Source: Calycina herbarum (Eukaryota > Ascomycota > Leotiomycetes > Helotiales > Pezizellaceae). From it: a DNA stretch of 64,000 nucleotides. The position numbers and the translations under genes are program-made. How positions within the stretch are numbered: the stretch's first letter is position 1; every line of letters begins with the position of its first letter. The notes beneath the pieces were generated by a model. That model made no database searches, was not told where the DNA came from, and saw only the letters and a list, made by a program, of their open reading frames with translations. Below, piece by piece: positions 11,638 to 25,793 of this stretch. The stretch spans positions 62,001 to 126,000 of the forward strand of contig LLEY01000099.1 of NCBI GenBank assembly GCA_001414485.1, read 5' to 3'.

Positions 11638-14600
11638 TTGATTTTGTGGGTTGAATTGATGAGAGCGATTGCGACGATGGTAACACGACGAAGGGGAGGT
11701 ATTGATTGAATTTCTAAAGATAAACAATTCCCTAAGGGGTTCTCCTCATCCAAAAAATGGATGGTAGCATGAACTTCCCAAGCAGTTCTTTGTTCGACCC
11801 GCTTCCCGATGCGGTAATGCCGCACTTGCGAGCCAACTGCACCCAACATCTAAATAAAACATTCGAAGGCCCGGAGAACAATAGATTGTACTTCAAATCT
11901 ATTGGTGATATGCAATAAGGGGCATTGTAAATTCCAAGGAGCAGAGCTTCCTCCGTGATTTTTGTAACACAACCCTCCATCCACTTCACACAGGTACTCC
12001 ATATCGCTTTGGACCCGGTTGAGGGTGTTTATTTATCCTAAGATAAGACGAGGGAAAATAAAAGAGGAATTTAATGGCTCTCGCTGTTCAAAATTGCTAG
12101 TATAACTTACGAGGAACAATCAAAGCAATTGTTCGATGCAGATTATACCCGGAAATTAACAACAATGAATGCCACTAAGTGCCCCTTCAATCGTCCATCG
12201 CAAGCCTGCCAGATTGCCAGGCTTGTTCGATCCACTTCTGAGAGTGATGAGCCCTTAAGGGTATTTTCAAAAGCCGCTGTTTCCAGGCTCAAGCTGCCAC
12301 CACCAGTGTTCTCCCTGCCTATGTACCACAATATCCATGCTGCCTACCGTATGCCACGCTCTGCCATCCCTAATATCTTCTGCCAAGACAAGATTTACAA
12401 GTTGATGGACTCTATCTCCAACTAACTACATGCTTTTCCGAGGTGGGATGAAGTGTTTTGGCGTTATATTTTTCACGCTAATGTTTACTTGATTAGCATT
12501 TGAACAGAACAAATCAACCCTGAACCAGATTTTACCTAGAGATTCGAACCTCATGATGTTCTTCCTCGTTGATTGATTTTGGGACTTTGAAGTTGTATGT
12601 GAAAGTGTCCAGCCAATTCTGGATAAACGCCGGCTTCAGCTTGCCAGACAGCAAGGGCCAATCGGAGAAACTCACTAAAAGGTTCCGCTGCTTGTAAGGT
12701 TATTTTAGCCAACCTCAACGACGTGACTCTTACTCTCTCAAATCAACAACTCTGACAGGAGTTTCAAAACCACAAGCACCACAAGAAAGGAAACGATAGC
12801 CCCTACTTGACTACTTATATACTGCTGCTCAAGCTTCGAGGGATATATGGTTTGACGAACTTCACTTGTGTCACTCCCCATCAAGGTAATAATGGAGCGA
12901 AGAGGAAACAAGAGAGTGAGAACAGGAGAACAGGACGCGTTCTGCTGGTGAGGGTAAAAGAGTCTTTATCTTCGTATTCTAACTTATAGTCCATATCTAC
13001 GTCTTGTCCATCTCTACCCCGTTACGAGGGGTAGGGCAGATGGCGTCGGAATTCGTGTCGGGTCGTACACTTGAGCTCAAGGGGCTACTCCGCGTCTACA
13101 ATTGTATGGACAAGTTAGGAAAGACGAAAGAATGTATTCTTATTCTCCGACTTTGCTTCACACAATTTAGAAGTGGTATCCTATTTGGCCAGCTTTCGTG
13201 CCCGACATGAATTCCAACGCTCATTGGTGGTTGGAGCTTCTCGGGAGGCGTACCAACTCTATATCCTTTGTTTATAAAGAGGAAGATGATCTGGGAATGA
13301 TTTTACTATAATCTTCTTCCAAACAAACAGGCCCAGGTTCAGTAGCCTGCCATTCTCTTCGAACTGTGGAAGCATTCACTTTCTACGCAAGCTTTCTTGC
13401 TGGACATAGCATTGCCGATGTTAAATGGATGCTGTGGCTACCCAGAAACATACAGGGGATACTCCGTCCAGCCAAGAAACTTTGTGTAGATAATGATATA
13501 CGCCGTGGAACCCCTTTGGAACTCGTCGGATTTCAATTAACGATAAAGCTCGGCGAGAAAGGGGTTCCGAGGTAGAGAACGGCGGAGTGCATGTTGGGTG
13601 ACTGAATATCCATTGTAATTATATAAAGTTCCTACTCAAGGGCATAGCTATTTCCTTCCTTGCGGGGTTGTATTTCCAGGCATTTGTAAAAGACCATTGT
13701 TCAACCCTGTGTCCTATCTTGTTATCGTCTCGGATGACCAGGTGGGATACTCGTTCTTCGTTTTAGTGGAAGTTTGGAAGGCAATTATCAACCTAGAGAT
13801 ACCCGTTAGTTTTTGGAATATGCAAAGCTTTCGAAGAGATGTTTGGGTTGACTTATCTTCCTGTGCCTTGGTCTGGATACTCTCCGGTCCTTCAAATTTA
13901 TATATACTCCTTTGATTGGAGCCTTCTCTGCTTCCATGACTTCCTTTTCAACTTCTGTCAATCCAGCAACATGGGCCTTTAATTCTTGCGGTCGTCCATG
14001 GGGTCGGCTGTGTCTTGGGGGGGAGGTGGATTTCCGGAGGTCAGTTGCTCGTCTGCCGTTCTCAAGTACGTACCCTTACCTCAATCTGCAATCCCGTTAT
14101 CGACAAGAATCTCTTAGCAGCTTGCGTCTATGTGCGGCGCAGACAAGCGAGCAGATGCAAGTTCGTCGTATCCTTGTCTAACGAATGCCAAGTTTGTTCT
14201 GTGGGTCGATAATACGAACGCGATGAGTTGTAGGTGGAGATGTCGAGCTGCTACTGCTACCGTAAAGCTTCGTTGTATATCTTTTGTCGACAAGAGTTGC
14301 TGGCAGCTAGCCTCATGTCGTATTCAAAAGACTATGCCAGTCCAAAAGCATCTCTTGCTGAGGAGGTGATTCTCGAGTTCCTGTCTGGTCTAGGTGCCTT
14401 CGTTGGCAAGATGGCTCTGCTTGGAGGGTCGGCAGCTGCAACACATACCGCTATCGAGCGCTTCAAGCCCTGCTTCTGACTTCTCGCTCCAAGCCACCGT
14501 CATTAGGTCCTTAAAGCTGAAGGGGCCTGGTGAAGGAGACTCGATATTCTCTCCCTGGTGTTGTTGAGAAGATATGCGATAAAAGCGGCAATGAAAATGC

Positions 14601-15130
14601 CTCGACCGCAGAAATTCACGCAATTCTCCATTGAAGATGGAGAGAAGCAGCTAGTTCTGATCATGGTGACGCTCAAGATATAAACATGTTTACTTAACTA
14701 TCATCTACAAGATACCTTGGTGCTGAATCATTACTGCCCTTGGAATGCAAGAGATGGATTGCCGTTCATTCACTTTGGTCAACACCAACGCTGCTTCTAC
14801 TTTTCAAAAAAAAAGCCTTGTAAAGCAGCTGTAACTGCTTCGTCTGTACCTGCTTATCTCTCTCATTTGTTCAACCCCTTTGGCATATTTTGAGAAACTT
14901 AACCTAAAGACTTGGGACAATTTAGAATATTACCCTAGGTCTTGTCGAACAATGATCACCATTGTCCCAAACCATTTGGGTTAATACTTTGAATTACTCT
15001 ACGAAATTGGCGCAACCAGTGTTATGAGGCAGGTACGTCTCGCCGCTTGAAGGAGGAGGGTGCTGTCGGGTGGGTGCCGAGCCCAGATTGGTCGCGAGAG
15101 GCAGGAACGACCGTCACCTCGAACCTCGAA
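11638..15130. other. long gene-poor stretch, probably with decayed sequence
   Basis: About 3.5 kb without a convincing gene. Short overlapping plus-strand frames between 12.8 and 14.5 kb lack known motifs, and none can be joined by good splice sites into a recognisable protein. The stretch contains one copy of the dispersed palindromic repeat at 14898-14986. Homopolymer runs and mixed base composition suggest relic sequence rather than a missed gene. Confidence 0.4.
14898..14986. repeat. palindromic dispersed repeat, copy A
   Basis: An 89-bp element with imperfect inverted ends: TTAACCTAAAGACTTGGGAC on the left and, reading the right end backwards on the other strand, TTAACCCAAATGGTTTGGGA. 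Copies B (22990-23077), C (29124-29209) and D (15431-15516) share the ends and the GGACAATTTAGAAT-like core. This is typical of a small non-autonomous foldback or MITE-like family. Confidence 0.65.
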
Positions 15131-15297
15131 TTATAAGTACCCTCCTCAACTCCAACTTTCCTTCTTACACAAACATCCTTCTTTCCTGATCACCTCAACC
15201 ACCCTCCCTATCCTACAACCTCTCAGGTTTAGGCACAAGTCTACACCTCCTCCGACCTCCCCCCACACCCAGGATATCATCTCGATATCCTCAAGAT

Positions 15298-15660
15298 GTA
15301 AGTCTCCTCCCCTCCCCATCACCACCGCGTTGCTGGGGTCGCGGTCGCGACGTGTGAAGCATCGCGACCTTGAGGCTTCATCAACCATCTCCCATCAACC
15401 CATCACATCACCTCCCATCCCCAACTTCATTGTTCTAAATGCTTCGGACAATCAATCCCATTGTGCCAGTTCAATTTGGATAATCGATCTTCGTTATTCC
15501 AAACGTATTGGGTAATCAATCTCAATTGTCCCAACTGAAGTTGGACAATCGAGGTGACAATCGAGGTGCTTCACCCTCACCGTCTTCAATCCTTACCCCC
15601 CTTCACCTTCAACCACACTTCACCATCTTGCATATGCTGACTCTCGTCTTCCACCTACAG
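15298..15660 (+). other. candidate 5'-UTR intron of the DEAD-box helicase gene
   Basis: A GTAAGT donor at 15298 and a pyrimidine-rich CTACAG acceptor at 15660 define a 363-nt intron ending 19 nt before the helicase ATG. Long 5'-UTR introns are common in highly expressed fungal genes. It contains palindromic repeat copy D and a second small hairpin (15521-15555). The call rests on splice-site sequence only; transcript data would settle it. Confidence 0.45.
15431..15516. repeat. palindromic dispersed repeat, copy D (diverged)
   Basis: This copy has the family ends in diverged form (CTAAATGCTTCGGACAATC on the left and ATTCCAAACGTATTGGGTAA on the right) and sits inside the presumed 5'-UTR intron of the helicase gene. 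It is followed at once by a second hairpin built from ATTGTCC ... GGACAAT. Confidence 0.5.
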
Positions 15661-15679
15661 ACTTACATACTATCCCACC

Positions 15680-18012
<2,333 letters not shown>

Positions 18013-18345
18013 ATCCTTTTTATTTTTGTACAGATCTTTCGTCTTTTCTTTTCGGGTCACGATCACAGCCTTGACTTGCATCAAATCTGAACACAAGTAG
18101 TGCTTAATCTGTTACTTGCATTTAAATGCAGTAACTTGCAGCTCTTCTTTTTTCGACTGTACATTTGATGGTGGAGTTAACAAAGACTGAGATGTTGCTC
18201 AAGGATCAGAGGTTCATAGCAAGTAGCAAAAAAATTAAAAGTTTCATACATGCTCTATCAATCTTCTATCAATCTTCTCGAATGCTTGAAACTTTCTTAA
18301 TGTTTATCTCCCAGAACCCATTAACTTGGAATATCCTTTGCTAGT
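18013..18345. other. convergent 3' flanks of helicase and opsin genes
   Basis: A 333-bp spacer between two genes transcribed toward each other. It holds their 3' UTRs and nothing else that I can see. Confidence 0.6.
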
Positions 18346-19555
18346 CTAGACTGAGGAACCAGTTGCAACCCCAGTATCAGCAGCTCTAGTTGTGTTTCGT
18401 GCAGCAACTGGACCGCCAAAACCATGTTCTTTACTATGTACTGGCATTTCATCGTCATAATCGCGGATGTGAATACCCAAGGTCGCCGGGTCGATGTTTC
18501 TGTGGCCGAGGAGAAGCATGAATCTGCATGAAAGATTAGAAATAGTTCTTGATCAGGGACCAAAAAGGACTTACCCAAAGCCCACCTTCGCCAGCACGTC
18601 TAGTACGGCGTAGAATGCAGCCTCCGAGTCTGGTGCGATGATATTACCACCTGAAGTTGCCGTCAGTTTACTTATCCCCAAAACAGAGTGTATCCGCATT
18701 ATTTACCCTCTGAGAGCCCCCAAGCAATTGGGTACAAGAACCACAAGAACATGGTAAGCACACCACAGTTCATGTACGTCTTTCCAACGACTGGTCCAAG
18801 GGCACGAGCGTGCTTCCGGCCAATCCACATGACGTTCCATGCAATAAGGAATAGGGCGATACAGGCGAAGACGAAGTATCCCCATTTGTATCTTGACGCC
18901 ACGAGTGCTCCGACGAGACCAGTGATGATCATAATTTCGTCGAGGAGCATTGTGTACAAGATCATGGGCCAGGGGAGACCGGCGGTTAACATGAGATCTA
19001 GAAGGAGAAGCTGCGGAGAGTTAGGTGTTGTTGTTGTTGTTATTGTTGTTGTCGTATGGGAGGGTGGAAAGACTTACTGGCGTGGTGACGAACCAGTCAA
19101 TGTATCGTACATAAAATATCTCTCTGTAGATTCCAGCGACTTTGGGGTTGCTGCGTCTGAACTCTACTTCGATTGCTGCGTATCCAAGATTTGAAGCCTG
19201 CGGTTCTCGGTTAGTGCTTACTCGATACCAGATAACAGTTCTCGTACCATTGTGAAGTATGCGATACAGGCAACAAGGGTTATTGATGCTGTGATGTAGT
19301 GGAATATTCTGTTTCTTCGTGGAATGGTAAAGCTCCATGCGAGAATGATGATGGTGGCCAATCCCATCAACGCCATGACTGACCAATATACATTTGAGCC
19401 ATGTCTAGACATAAAATTAGAGTGTGAAGACAGACATATATGATCTTTACTCACGTGGTGATGTTGATATTAGATGAACGTGGGTAGGAGAAAACGTTTT
19501 GGTTTACGTGGAGAGCGTCATTCCTTCGCTTTTCCAAGCCTAAAGTGTCGGCCAT
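18346..19555 (-). CDS. carO: microbial-type rhodopsin, CarO-like, probable proton pump
   Basis: Six exons (19555-19455, 19404-19248, 19197-19078, 19010-18707, 18650-18575, 18523-18346) encode 311 residues with seven hydrophobic segments. Key residues by comparison with bacteriorhodopsin: helix C has RYIDWFVTTP with D120 (D85 position) and LLLLDL with D131 (D96 position); helix G has DVLAKVGFG with D245 (D212) and the retinal-linking K249 (K216). The acidic release-group positions near SEGG and PDSEAAF are also present. Having both the acceptor and the donor carboxylates fits an active outward proton pump like Fusarium CarO or Leptosphaeria rhodopsin, rather than the NOP-1 sensory type; pumping is inference. 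The gene is next to the retinal-synthesis genes. An intron with a TTG/TTA-rich microsatellite (19022-19052) splits helix C. Membrane protein. Confidence 0.93.
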
Positions 19556-20670
19556 TTTGGTTGGTTGATGTTGAAACTCGGTTGGAAGAGTATATTTGAA
19601 TGGATGTAGCTCTGTCTCGAACAATGAGATTTGAAAGGGGCCTCAGAAAGAGAGAGGCAAGAGGGGGGCTCAAGTATAAGAACAGGAAGGCACAAGCCGA
19701 AGTTCAAAAAGCATGGAAGAAAGCTTGAGTGGAGAAAACTTTAGATCGCTCGTCACTACAATTTGAAGCAAGGGGAAAAGAAAAAATGTCTTTGCGTCAT
19801 GGTCTATGCGGCCAAATGGGAATCAGGTTTCCTCGTGAATTCCATAACAAATCAGCTTTCAGCCGGAGGTTTCGAGTGACATTAGAATAATGGAAACTTC
19901 GGATGAATCGGAAGATCGTCTTGCTCTGACTAGAAGGATAAAGATTGTTCGGCATATGATTTAGTGGAGGAACATAAAAGCCACCTGCAAACTTTTTTCG
20001 GTGACGAGTGGAAGTTATGTACAGGGATTTTATATCAACTCGGGGCTCCCCTTTTTTTGCCGTAAGCGAAGAGATCTACGATTTTGTCCGGGGTAGCCAA
20101 GAGATAATGGGCCCCGGCGAGCAGCACTCAGACCACCGATCGACATTTCATGTGTTGTTCAAGCACAGACATCGAAGCTAGAACGCTTTTAGTTGCAGCT
20201 AGGCGTCTAGACGACAATGTTTTGGTTTCAAAATACTTGGCTGTTCGAAGTTGGAAAGTCAATTTGAGTTTTAGGCCTAGGTTGGAACATATGCTTGCTA
20301 CTTGCTGCTTTATCATTCTTATTTTTTCCATTTGAAGAGCATAACGCCGATTGAGGGCTTGCTCTTGCCACCAAATAAACCCCGTCTGTATCTGTACTAT
20401 TATTCTAGAGTATTCGAGATTCCGTCATTGCTCTCCGCACACCTGCTTTACTACGCATTGTTCGAAAAGCCTAGGATAATTGAAATCATTATTCCACACG
20501 GTTAGAAGAATCAGTTAACCAAATTCTTCATTCTCCTAAACCTTCTTAAATAACAAGGGACAGTTGTCCGAGAATAGTCGAAGTATTGGTATAAGAAGGC
20601 GCTGAGAGCAGTGCCAAACCTCTTACCAAAGGGTTTGATCCTCCTCCTGTCAGTACCACAGATTCAGACC
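19556..20670. other. opsin upstream region and spacer before phytoene desaturase
   Basis: The 19556-20100 part should contain the opsin promoter. No coding frame is supported. Around 20505-20580 there are fragments resembling the palindromic repeat ends (GTTAACCAAAT, GGGACAGTTGTCCGAG). The desaturase stop lies at 20671, so this spacer is also its 3' flank. Confidence 0.5.
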
Positions 20671-22629
20671 TTAGCACCCCCCCCACCTTCTTTTCTCTTC
20701 CCAATTCCACCGCACAACCAACCCTGTATTGACATATACCACAGTAAGAGCCAAAACGATAAATGCGAGGATCCAAATTGCCAAGTCACTTAACAAAGTA
20801 GAGTTCCTTTGAATTACATCAAGAGTCTTCGTCTTCTTTTGAGATACGACGCCATTTCCGTTCTTCCAAGGAATGCCTCTTCCTAAGTCGTTCAGTATTT
20901 GCTCCGAAGTGATCTTGGCTCCGGCAAGTACAATTGGAACTCCTTCGCCACGTTAGCAATTAATTCCGTAGCTGGATGGAGTATCATACCCGTTCCTGGG
21001 TGGGTAGAAGCTCCCACAAAATAGAGATTCTTCTCCTTCGCCTTTGTCTTTGGACGGAATGCTAGCACGTTAAAGAAAGAATGAGAGAGACCGAGAATCG
21101 AACCCTTGTCCAAATTGAACTTGCTCTCCCAGTCTAGCGGCGAGTTCACAATTTCGTTTGTGATGAGAGGAGCGAGTGAAGTGCATGATGTGCGAGCTTC
21201 AATGGTTTTAATAATAGAGGCACGCACTTTTTCGACAAGATATGTCCAGTCAAGTTGTTCAGGAAGTCCTTTCCCATTTGTGGAACTTGAGCTTGAATTT
21301 AACAAATGTCCAACTGGTACCAGAACAACGATGGAGTCTTTCCCTTCCGGTGCAGCTGTGGGGTCTATACGCGAGGGTACATTGACATAGAAGCTTGGCT
21401 CATCCGGGATGCTTTGCCGATCGAAAATTGCATCAAAGGACTCTCGATATTCGTCCGCAAGAAAGATATTGTGTGTTTGCAATTCGGGTACTTTCTTTGA
21501 CAGTGACCAGTAGAAGGATATGGAGCTGCAAGATCCGGCTCGTTTGGTAAGGGAGGTCGCTTTTGACTTGGTGGCAGTGAGCGTGGTTTTGGCCGGGAAT
21601 AGATTATTGTAAGACCAGACGAGGTCCGCGTTGATTATGGTAATGTCAGCTGTGAGTTGCTCCCCCGAACTTGTAACCACCCCTTCGATTGTATTGCCAT
21701 CTGGTGAGGTGAGGAGAGAAGCTACGGGAGTTGATAGACGTATTTGAACATTATGGTGTTGGCATACTTTCTCAAGAGCAGCAACCACCGCATGAAAGCC
21801 GCCAATTGGATACCAAATTCCTTCGGCAAGCTCAGTGTACTGCAAGAGCGAGTATGTCCCAGGAGCATCAAAAGGTGACATTCCCATATACATCGTACTA
21901 AAGGAAAACAACTGGTTTAATGATTGTTAGTCAATTTCTTGTTTGACCCAGGGCAGAAGGACCAAAATAGTGCTCTAGACTTACTCTCCTCAGCCTATCT
22001 GAGTAAAAATATTTGGAAGCCCGAGAGTATATACTTTCAAAGGGATGTAACTTAAACACATTCATCAAGAAGGATGGCCGCAAGAGGTTGAATACAGACG
22101 TAAAGTTCTTGTGAAGTACTTCTACGGCGCTGATTTCGTAATGCCGATGTGCTTCTGCTAACCAACTCAAGTATCTCTCGAACCCGTCCGTGCCTTCTAC
22201 CTTCTCAATTTCCTTTTTCATAACCGCCGTGTCACTACTCAATTGGATCCTTTCTCCGTCCCCGAACCAGACGTTGTAATTTGGCTCGCATTTTAGCAGC
22301 TCAACTCCCTCCGCGGACAATGAGGTATCGAGATCGGAGAAAGTTTCTTCGAAGAGTTTCGGGAGGAGGAGGAGAGAGGGCCCTTGATCAAATCGGTGGC
22401 CCTTGTGGTTGATGATTGAGCAACGCCCACCAGTAAAACCGTTTTTCTCAAGTACTGTAATACTGAATCCTGCCTTCGCCAGTCGTGCAGCTACCGCAAT
22501 GCCTCCTACTCCAGCTCCTTTGGGGGTATTAGCTCCTATTTCTACTTGGGGGGGGGGGGGGTGCAAATGAAGGGTAAGAAGCCAATTACCAACAACGATA
22601 GCTGTTTTCTGGCCTTCTTTAGAGGGCAT
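20671..22629 (-). CDS. carB: phytoene desaturase (carotenoid dehydrogenase)
   Basis: Four exons (22629-22590, 22517-21985, 21911-20990, 20942-20671) encode 588 residues, the usual size for fungal CarB/AL-1. It converts phytoene by successive desaturations using FAD. The dinucleotide-binding fold starts at about residue 11 (VVGAGVGGIAVAARL, LEKNGFTGGR), and the family C-terminal signature GTGVPIVLAGAK is restored only when the 47-nt intron 20943-20989 is removed. After it come a linker and a hydrophobic anchor (about 552-570, LAIWILAFIVLALTVVYV), typical of fungal enzymes. Reading through that intron would stop after about 32 more codons and lose the anchor. Intron 1 (22518-22589) contains a run of 13 G. 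The ATG at 22629 is the first in frame; an upstream extension begins only with TTG. Acts in ER-type membranes after the synthase encoded next door. Confidence 0.93.
20943..20989 (-). other. third intron of carB, candidate alternative splice
   Basis: A 47-nt intron (GTATGA donor, GCTAAC branch point, GAAG acceptor). Splicing gives the conserved GTGVPIVLAGAK and the C-terminal membrane anchor. Retention stays open for 32 codons and ends at 20892, making a plausible-looking but anchorless protein, so automatic gene calls could easily end the gene too early. Confidence 0.8.
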
Positions 22630-22989
22630 TTTGCATTTAGGTTGTAGTGAGGGAAGGAGTTCACATTTTTGTTTGGCAATGAAACAATGCAATGGTGTTT
22701 TGAATTAGCTTCAGTCCATGTACAGACTTAGAAAAGTCAATGACGTCAACGAAGCTCTAAGCGAATTGGTGTGTACTCGATTTTGCGATTTTGTGTACCT
22801 AAAGAAGCTACCCCCATAAACTCGCTGGTAGTCAATTGTCCGTCAATATTCAATTCATGGTTCCAACACCTCTTACAGAAGTTATTGCTGTCTTCGAAAC
22901 AAGAAACGCAGTGCACTCCTCGCCTGCTTCAGGGTCGTGCTTGCATACCTCTCTCTAGTTGTCCCATCTTTCTTAGCCAATTCAATCGA

Positions 22990-23077
22990 TTAACCAAAAT
23001 ACTTAGGACAATTTAGAATGTTAACCCAGATGACTTAGAACAATAAATTTCGATTATTTAAACTCTCTGGATTAATA
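22990..23077. repeat. palindromic dispersed repeat, copy B
   Basis: It begins TTAACCAAAATACTTAGGAC and ends with CTCTCTGGATTAAT. The core AATTTAGAATGTTAACCCAG is close to copy A. It lies in the 555-bp gap between the desaturase and the synthase/cyclase genes. Confidence 0.6.
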
Positions 23078-23184
23078 ACCCTAAATTGCTCAAGAGGGTC
23101 GGAACAATGAGAACAAGGTAACTAAATATTTATCTCTATGGATAAAAGAAATGTTGAAATTTGACTTGAAAACTCCTCCAATGT

Positions 23185-25031
23185 TCAATTAAATTTATTC
23201 AAAGCCTTCCACGCAACCCTTAGCCGCCTCATTTGGGGAACAGTAGCCTTTCCGCCCTTTGCTATATATCCCTTCTCTCCCAAAACTCTGCCAATCTCCA
23301 TGTAGCTTTCCACACATACCCTTAATGCTCGGTTCGGTATGGAACTTCGCGACTCTTCGTATATGGTGAAGGCCCTCTTAAGAAGCCTAGTGCGAATGTT
23401 TTCGAATTTGGGATGATGTGGGTCTTTCAATGCGAGTTGAGGAGTCAACCCTTCCTCCGTCAACCAAGTCGTGGGCAAGTAGACCCTCCCGAGGGCAGAA
23501 TCAATTGCAATATCTCTTGCAATATTCACATACTGAAGAGCAATTCCCATTTGATATCCTGCACGGATAATTTCTTCCCGCCGAGCTTCTTCCACTTTTG
23601 AATGGCTATGGAAGAATACCAAGTTCAAAACCAATTCAGCCACTGTTCCTGCAACGTGAGCTGCATATGTTTCCAGATCTTTTGAGGTCGCGATAGGGAA
23701 ATCCTGGTCAAACTCGAGGTCTGTAACAAATCCTTCAAGCAGACCGAAAAGAGGACCAGGTGGTAAAGCATGCGTGGGTAGAAGATGCAGTGCAGATCTT
23801 GAAGCTTCGGGGAAATTTTGGTTGATGTATAAAGCGGTAGTTCGTTTTTCTGTGTCGGTCTGGTCCTCTTTGTAAGCCAGGTTAAGATAGTGAGTGAGCT
23901 TTTCTATCCATTGACGAGCATGAGTTGAGCTTTCTGAGTGATCGACCAGGTCATCAGCTACTCTACAAAATGAGTACAGCAGAATGAGGTCTATCCTCAG
24001 ACGACCAGAGAATGTTGAGCTAGCCTACGAGCAAATTAGTACAGTTCATCACCTGCTGTGGGACTTGAAAAGAAAATAGATGTGCTCCTTACCAAGTAAA
24101 AACTCCGGCTCTTGTTCCGGAGTCTTTCAACAGCTTGCTGCAGACCTTCTAATCGTTCTCTATCGTACAGTGTACAGTCCATCAACAGAGCTTCAACAAA
24201 GTTTACAGGAGAAGGCAGCTCAGGGACATTGGGAAACGCCCGCGGAAAAGTCTCCAAGATCGCCAGGGCATGATCAAATGCAACAAGCCCGAAAACAATT
24301 AAGACATTGGTGGCGAGGAAAAACACCGCTTCCTCGATTTCCAGGCCATCCCAGATATATATACCAAGTTTTGTGCCAGATTGAATCGACCAAGTGCCCC
24401 TCTTCAGTGCCAAGGTGTCGACGATCCACAAATAAACAGTCGGAATGGCGATTGGCAAGAGCGTGCTGGTGTATGGTAGCGTGAAAATTAACTGAGACGA
24501 CAAAGAAAGTAGGAGAAGCGCAAATGGTCCTGCCCAAGCCAGAATCAGCCCCAGATAGGTTCCTGATTTACCGACCCAGACCATAAGACCCCCTAAAACT
24601 ATGCTCAGAGTGAGCAAACTCTGCCCAAGGAATCTAAATGAATCATGTCCAGAGTTCCGACGCAGATAGATTGGGTGAAAGACGGGTTTGCTGAATAACA
24701 AGTAAAGCAATGATGTATTATACGTCTGAATGCCGAAGAAAAAAAGCTCTTCGATGGGTATCAAAAATAAACGTGGACCAATGATCACGCTTGGCGGGTA
24801 TGTCCAAATATTTTGGGAGATCAGGTAGCAATCCCAAGGAGTAGTTGAAACGATAGCAATTGCGATCAGGAAGGCGATTTTGTATGCATCAATTGTCGTG
24901 AACAATGGCCTGTAAAGAACGGTCAAGACCACAGCGGGTGGAATTGTGTAGAAGAGATGACTAAGGTAATCAGTCAAATGAATCACTTTCGTTGGGGAAT
25001 TTACTGACACGAATGCATACTCGAAACCCAT
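23185..25031 (-). CDS. carRA: bifunctional lycopene cyclase / phytoene synthase
   Basis: Two exons (25031-24093 and 24024-23185) encode 592 residues, matching fungal CarRA/AL-2 fusions. The N-terminal half (about 1-260) is the membrane-embedded lycopene cyclase with repeated hydrophobic helices and the two conserved acidic motifs IPIEELFFF and GLEIEEAVFF. The C-terminal half (about 290-592) is phytoene synthase, which condenses two GGPP; both Asp-rich motifs are visible (DDLVD at 337-341 and ARDIAID around 484-488, followed by GRVYLP). The 68-nt intron joins SFYL to ASSTFSGRLR. It is transcribed away from the carotenoid oxygenase gene from a shared upstream region and in the same direction as the desaturase and opsin genes. 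ER-type membrane location is expected. Confidence 0.94.
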
Positions 25032-25793
25032 TTTGCGAGGCGGAGTAAGGAACGAGAAATATCTTCAGCAGGTTCCAGGCATTGCGAGAGTTCAGGTGTT
25101 GTCAACGAGTGTAAAAGTCTAGGTTGGACAAGTGAGGCAGCTGATGGGTGTGGTGTGTGGTTTGCACAAACCAATGAGCGAATAGGCCAATGAATCAAGA
25201 CTAGCTTTCTAATTCGCCATGTACAGCCCATGACAAGTGCGAGGCTCACTCAAGCATCACCCTTCTTTCCTCTCCAAGCCTCGTCAACTTTTACAGTTCT
25301 CGGTACAACAATTTCAAATATCTAGTCTTTTGGAGAGAAAAATCTGAGCCTCTTGAGATGGATTCTGAAATTTTGCAGAACCCCCTTTAGTACCTCAGAT
25401 GGTGTATATAATGGGGTAAAAGCAGCCAGACAAATGAAGGGGGGGATGTGAAAAATGTACAGGGTTTAAAGTGGAGTTGATCTACTTTCGCTTAGCCCCG
25501 ACCTCCTTTCTCAATGCCGTCATTACTCTCGTACTTGTATCACAATATCAAGGGCACCAATATCAAACCGGTTCTAACTTATTACACGATAGTTTGTAGC
25601 TCCGTGAGAAGTTGTGGCTTCTGGTTCACCTCTGATTGGCTAGCAACTAACTCAATGGCTACTAATGCTAATCCATCATAGCTGTTCTGAAATTGCATCA
25701 TGAGGGGAGAATTCCATGTTTTCAATCACTTGACTCTTTTTGCGACACTGTTACTCTGTCATTTTTCTACCATGAAAAATTTCACGACAGAGC
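25032..25793. promoter_or_regulatory. divergent promoter region of carRA and carX
   Basis: The 762 bp between the two start codons must hold both promoters. A TATATAA-like box lies at about 25395-25405 near the middle. In Fusarium the same two genes are also divergent and are co-induced by light; a shared control region is inference here. No specific light-response element was identified with confidence. Confidence 0.6.

Noticed and set aside
12535..12560. GATTCGAACCTC word suggesting a tRNA T-loop
   Set aside because: No acceptor stem, D-arm or anticodon arm could be placed around it on either strand.
12800..14640. Series of short overlapping plus-strand frames
   Set aside because: No recognisable motif; many begin at non-ATG codons; I could not join them by splice sites into a known protein.
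22548..22561. Run of 13 G as a possible functional quadruplex
   Set aside because: A single uninterrupted G run inside a short intron; could be polymerase slippage or sequencing noise, with no further support.
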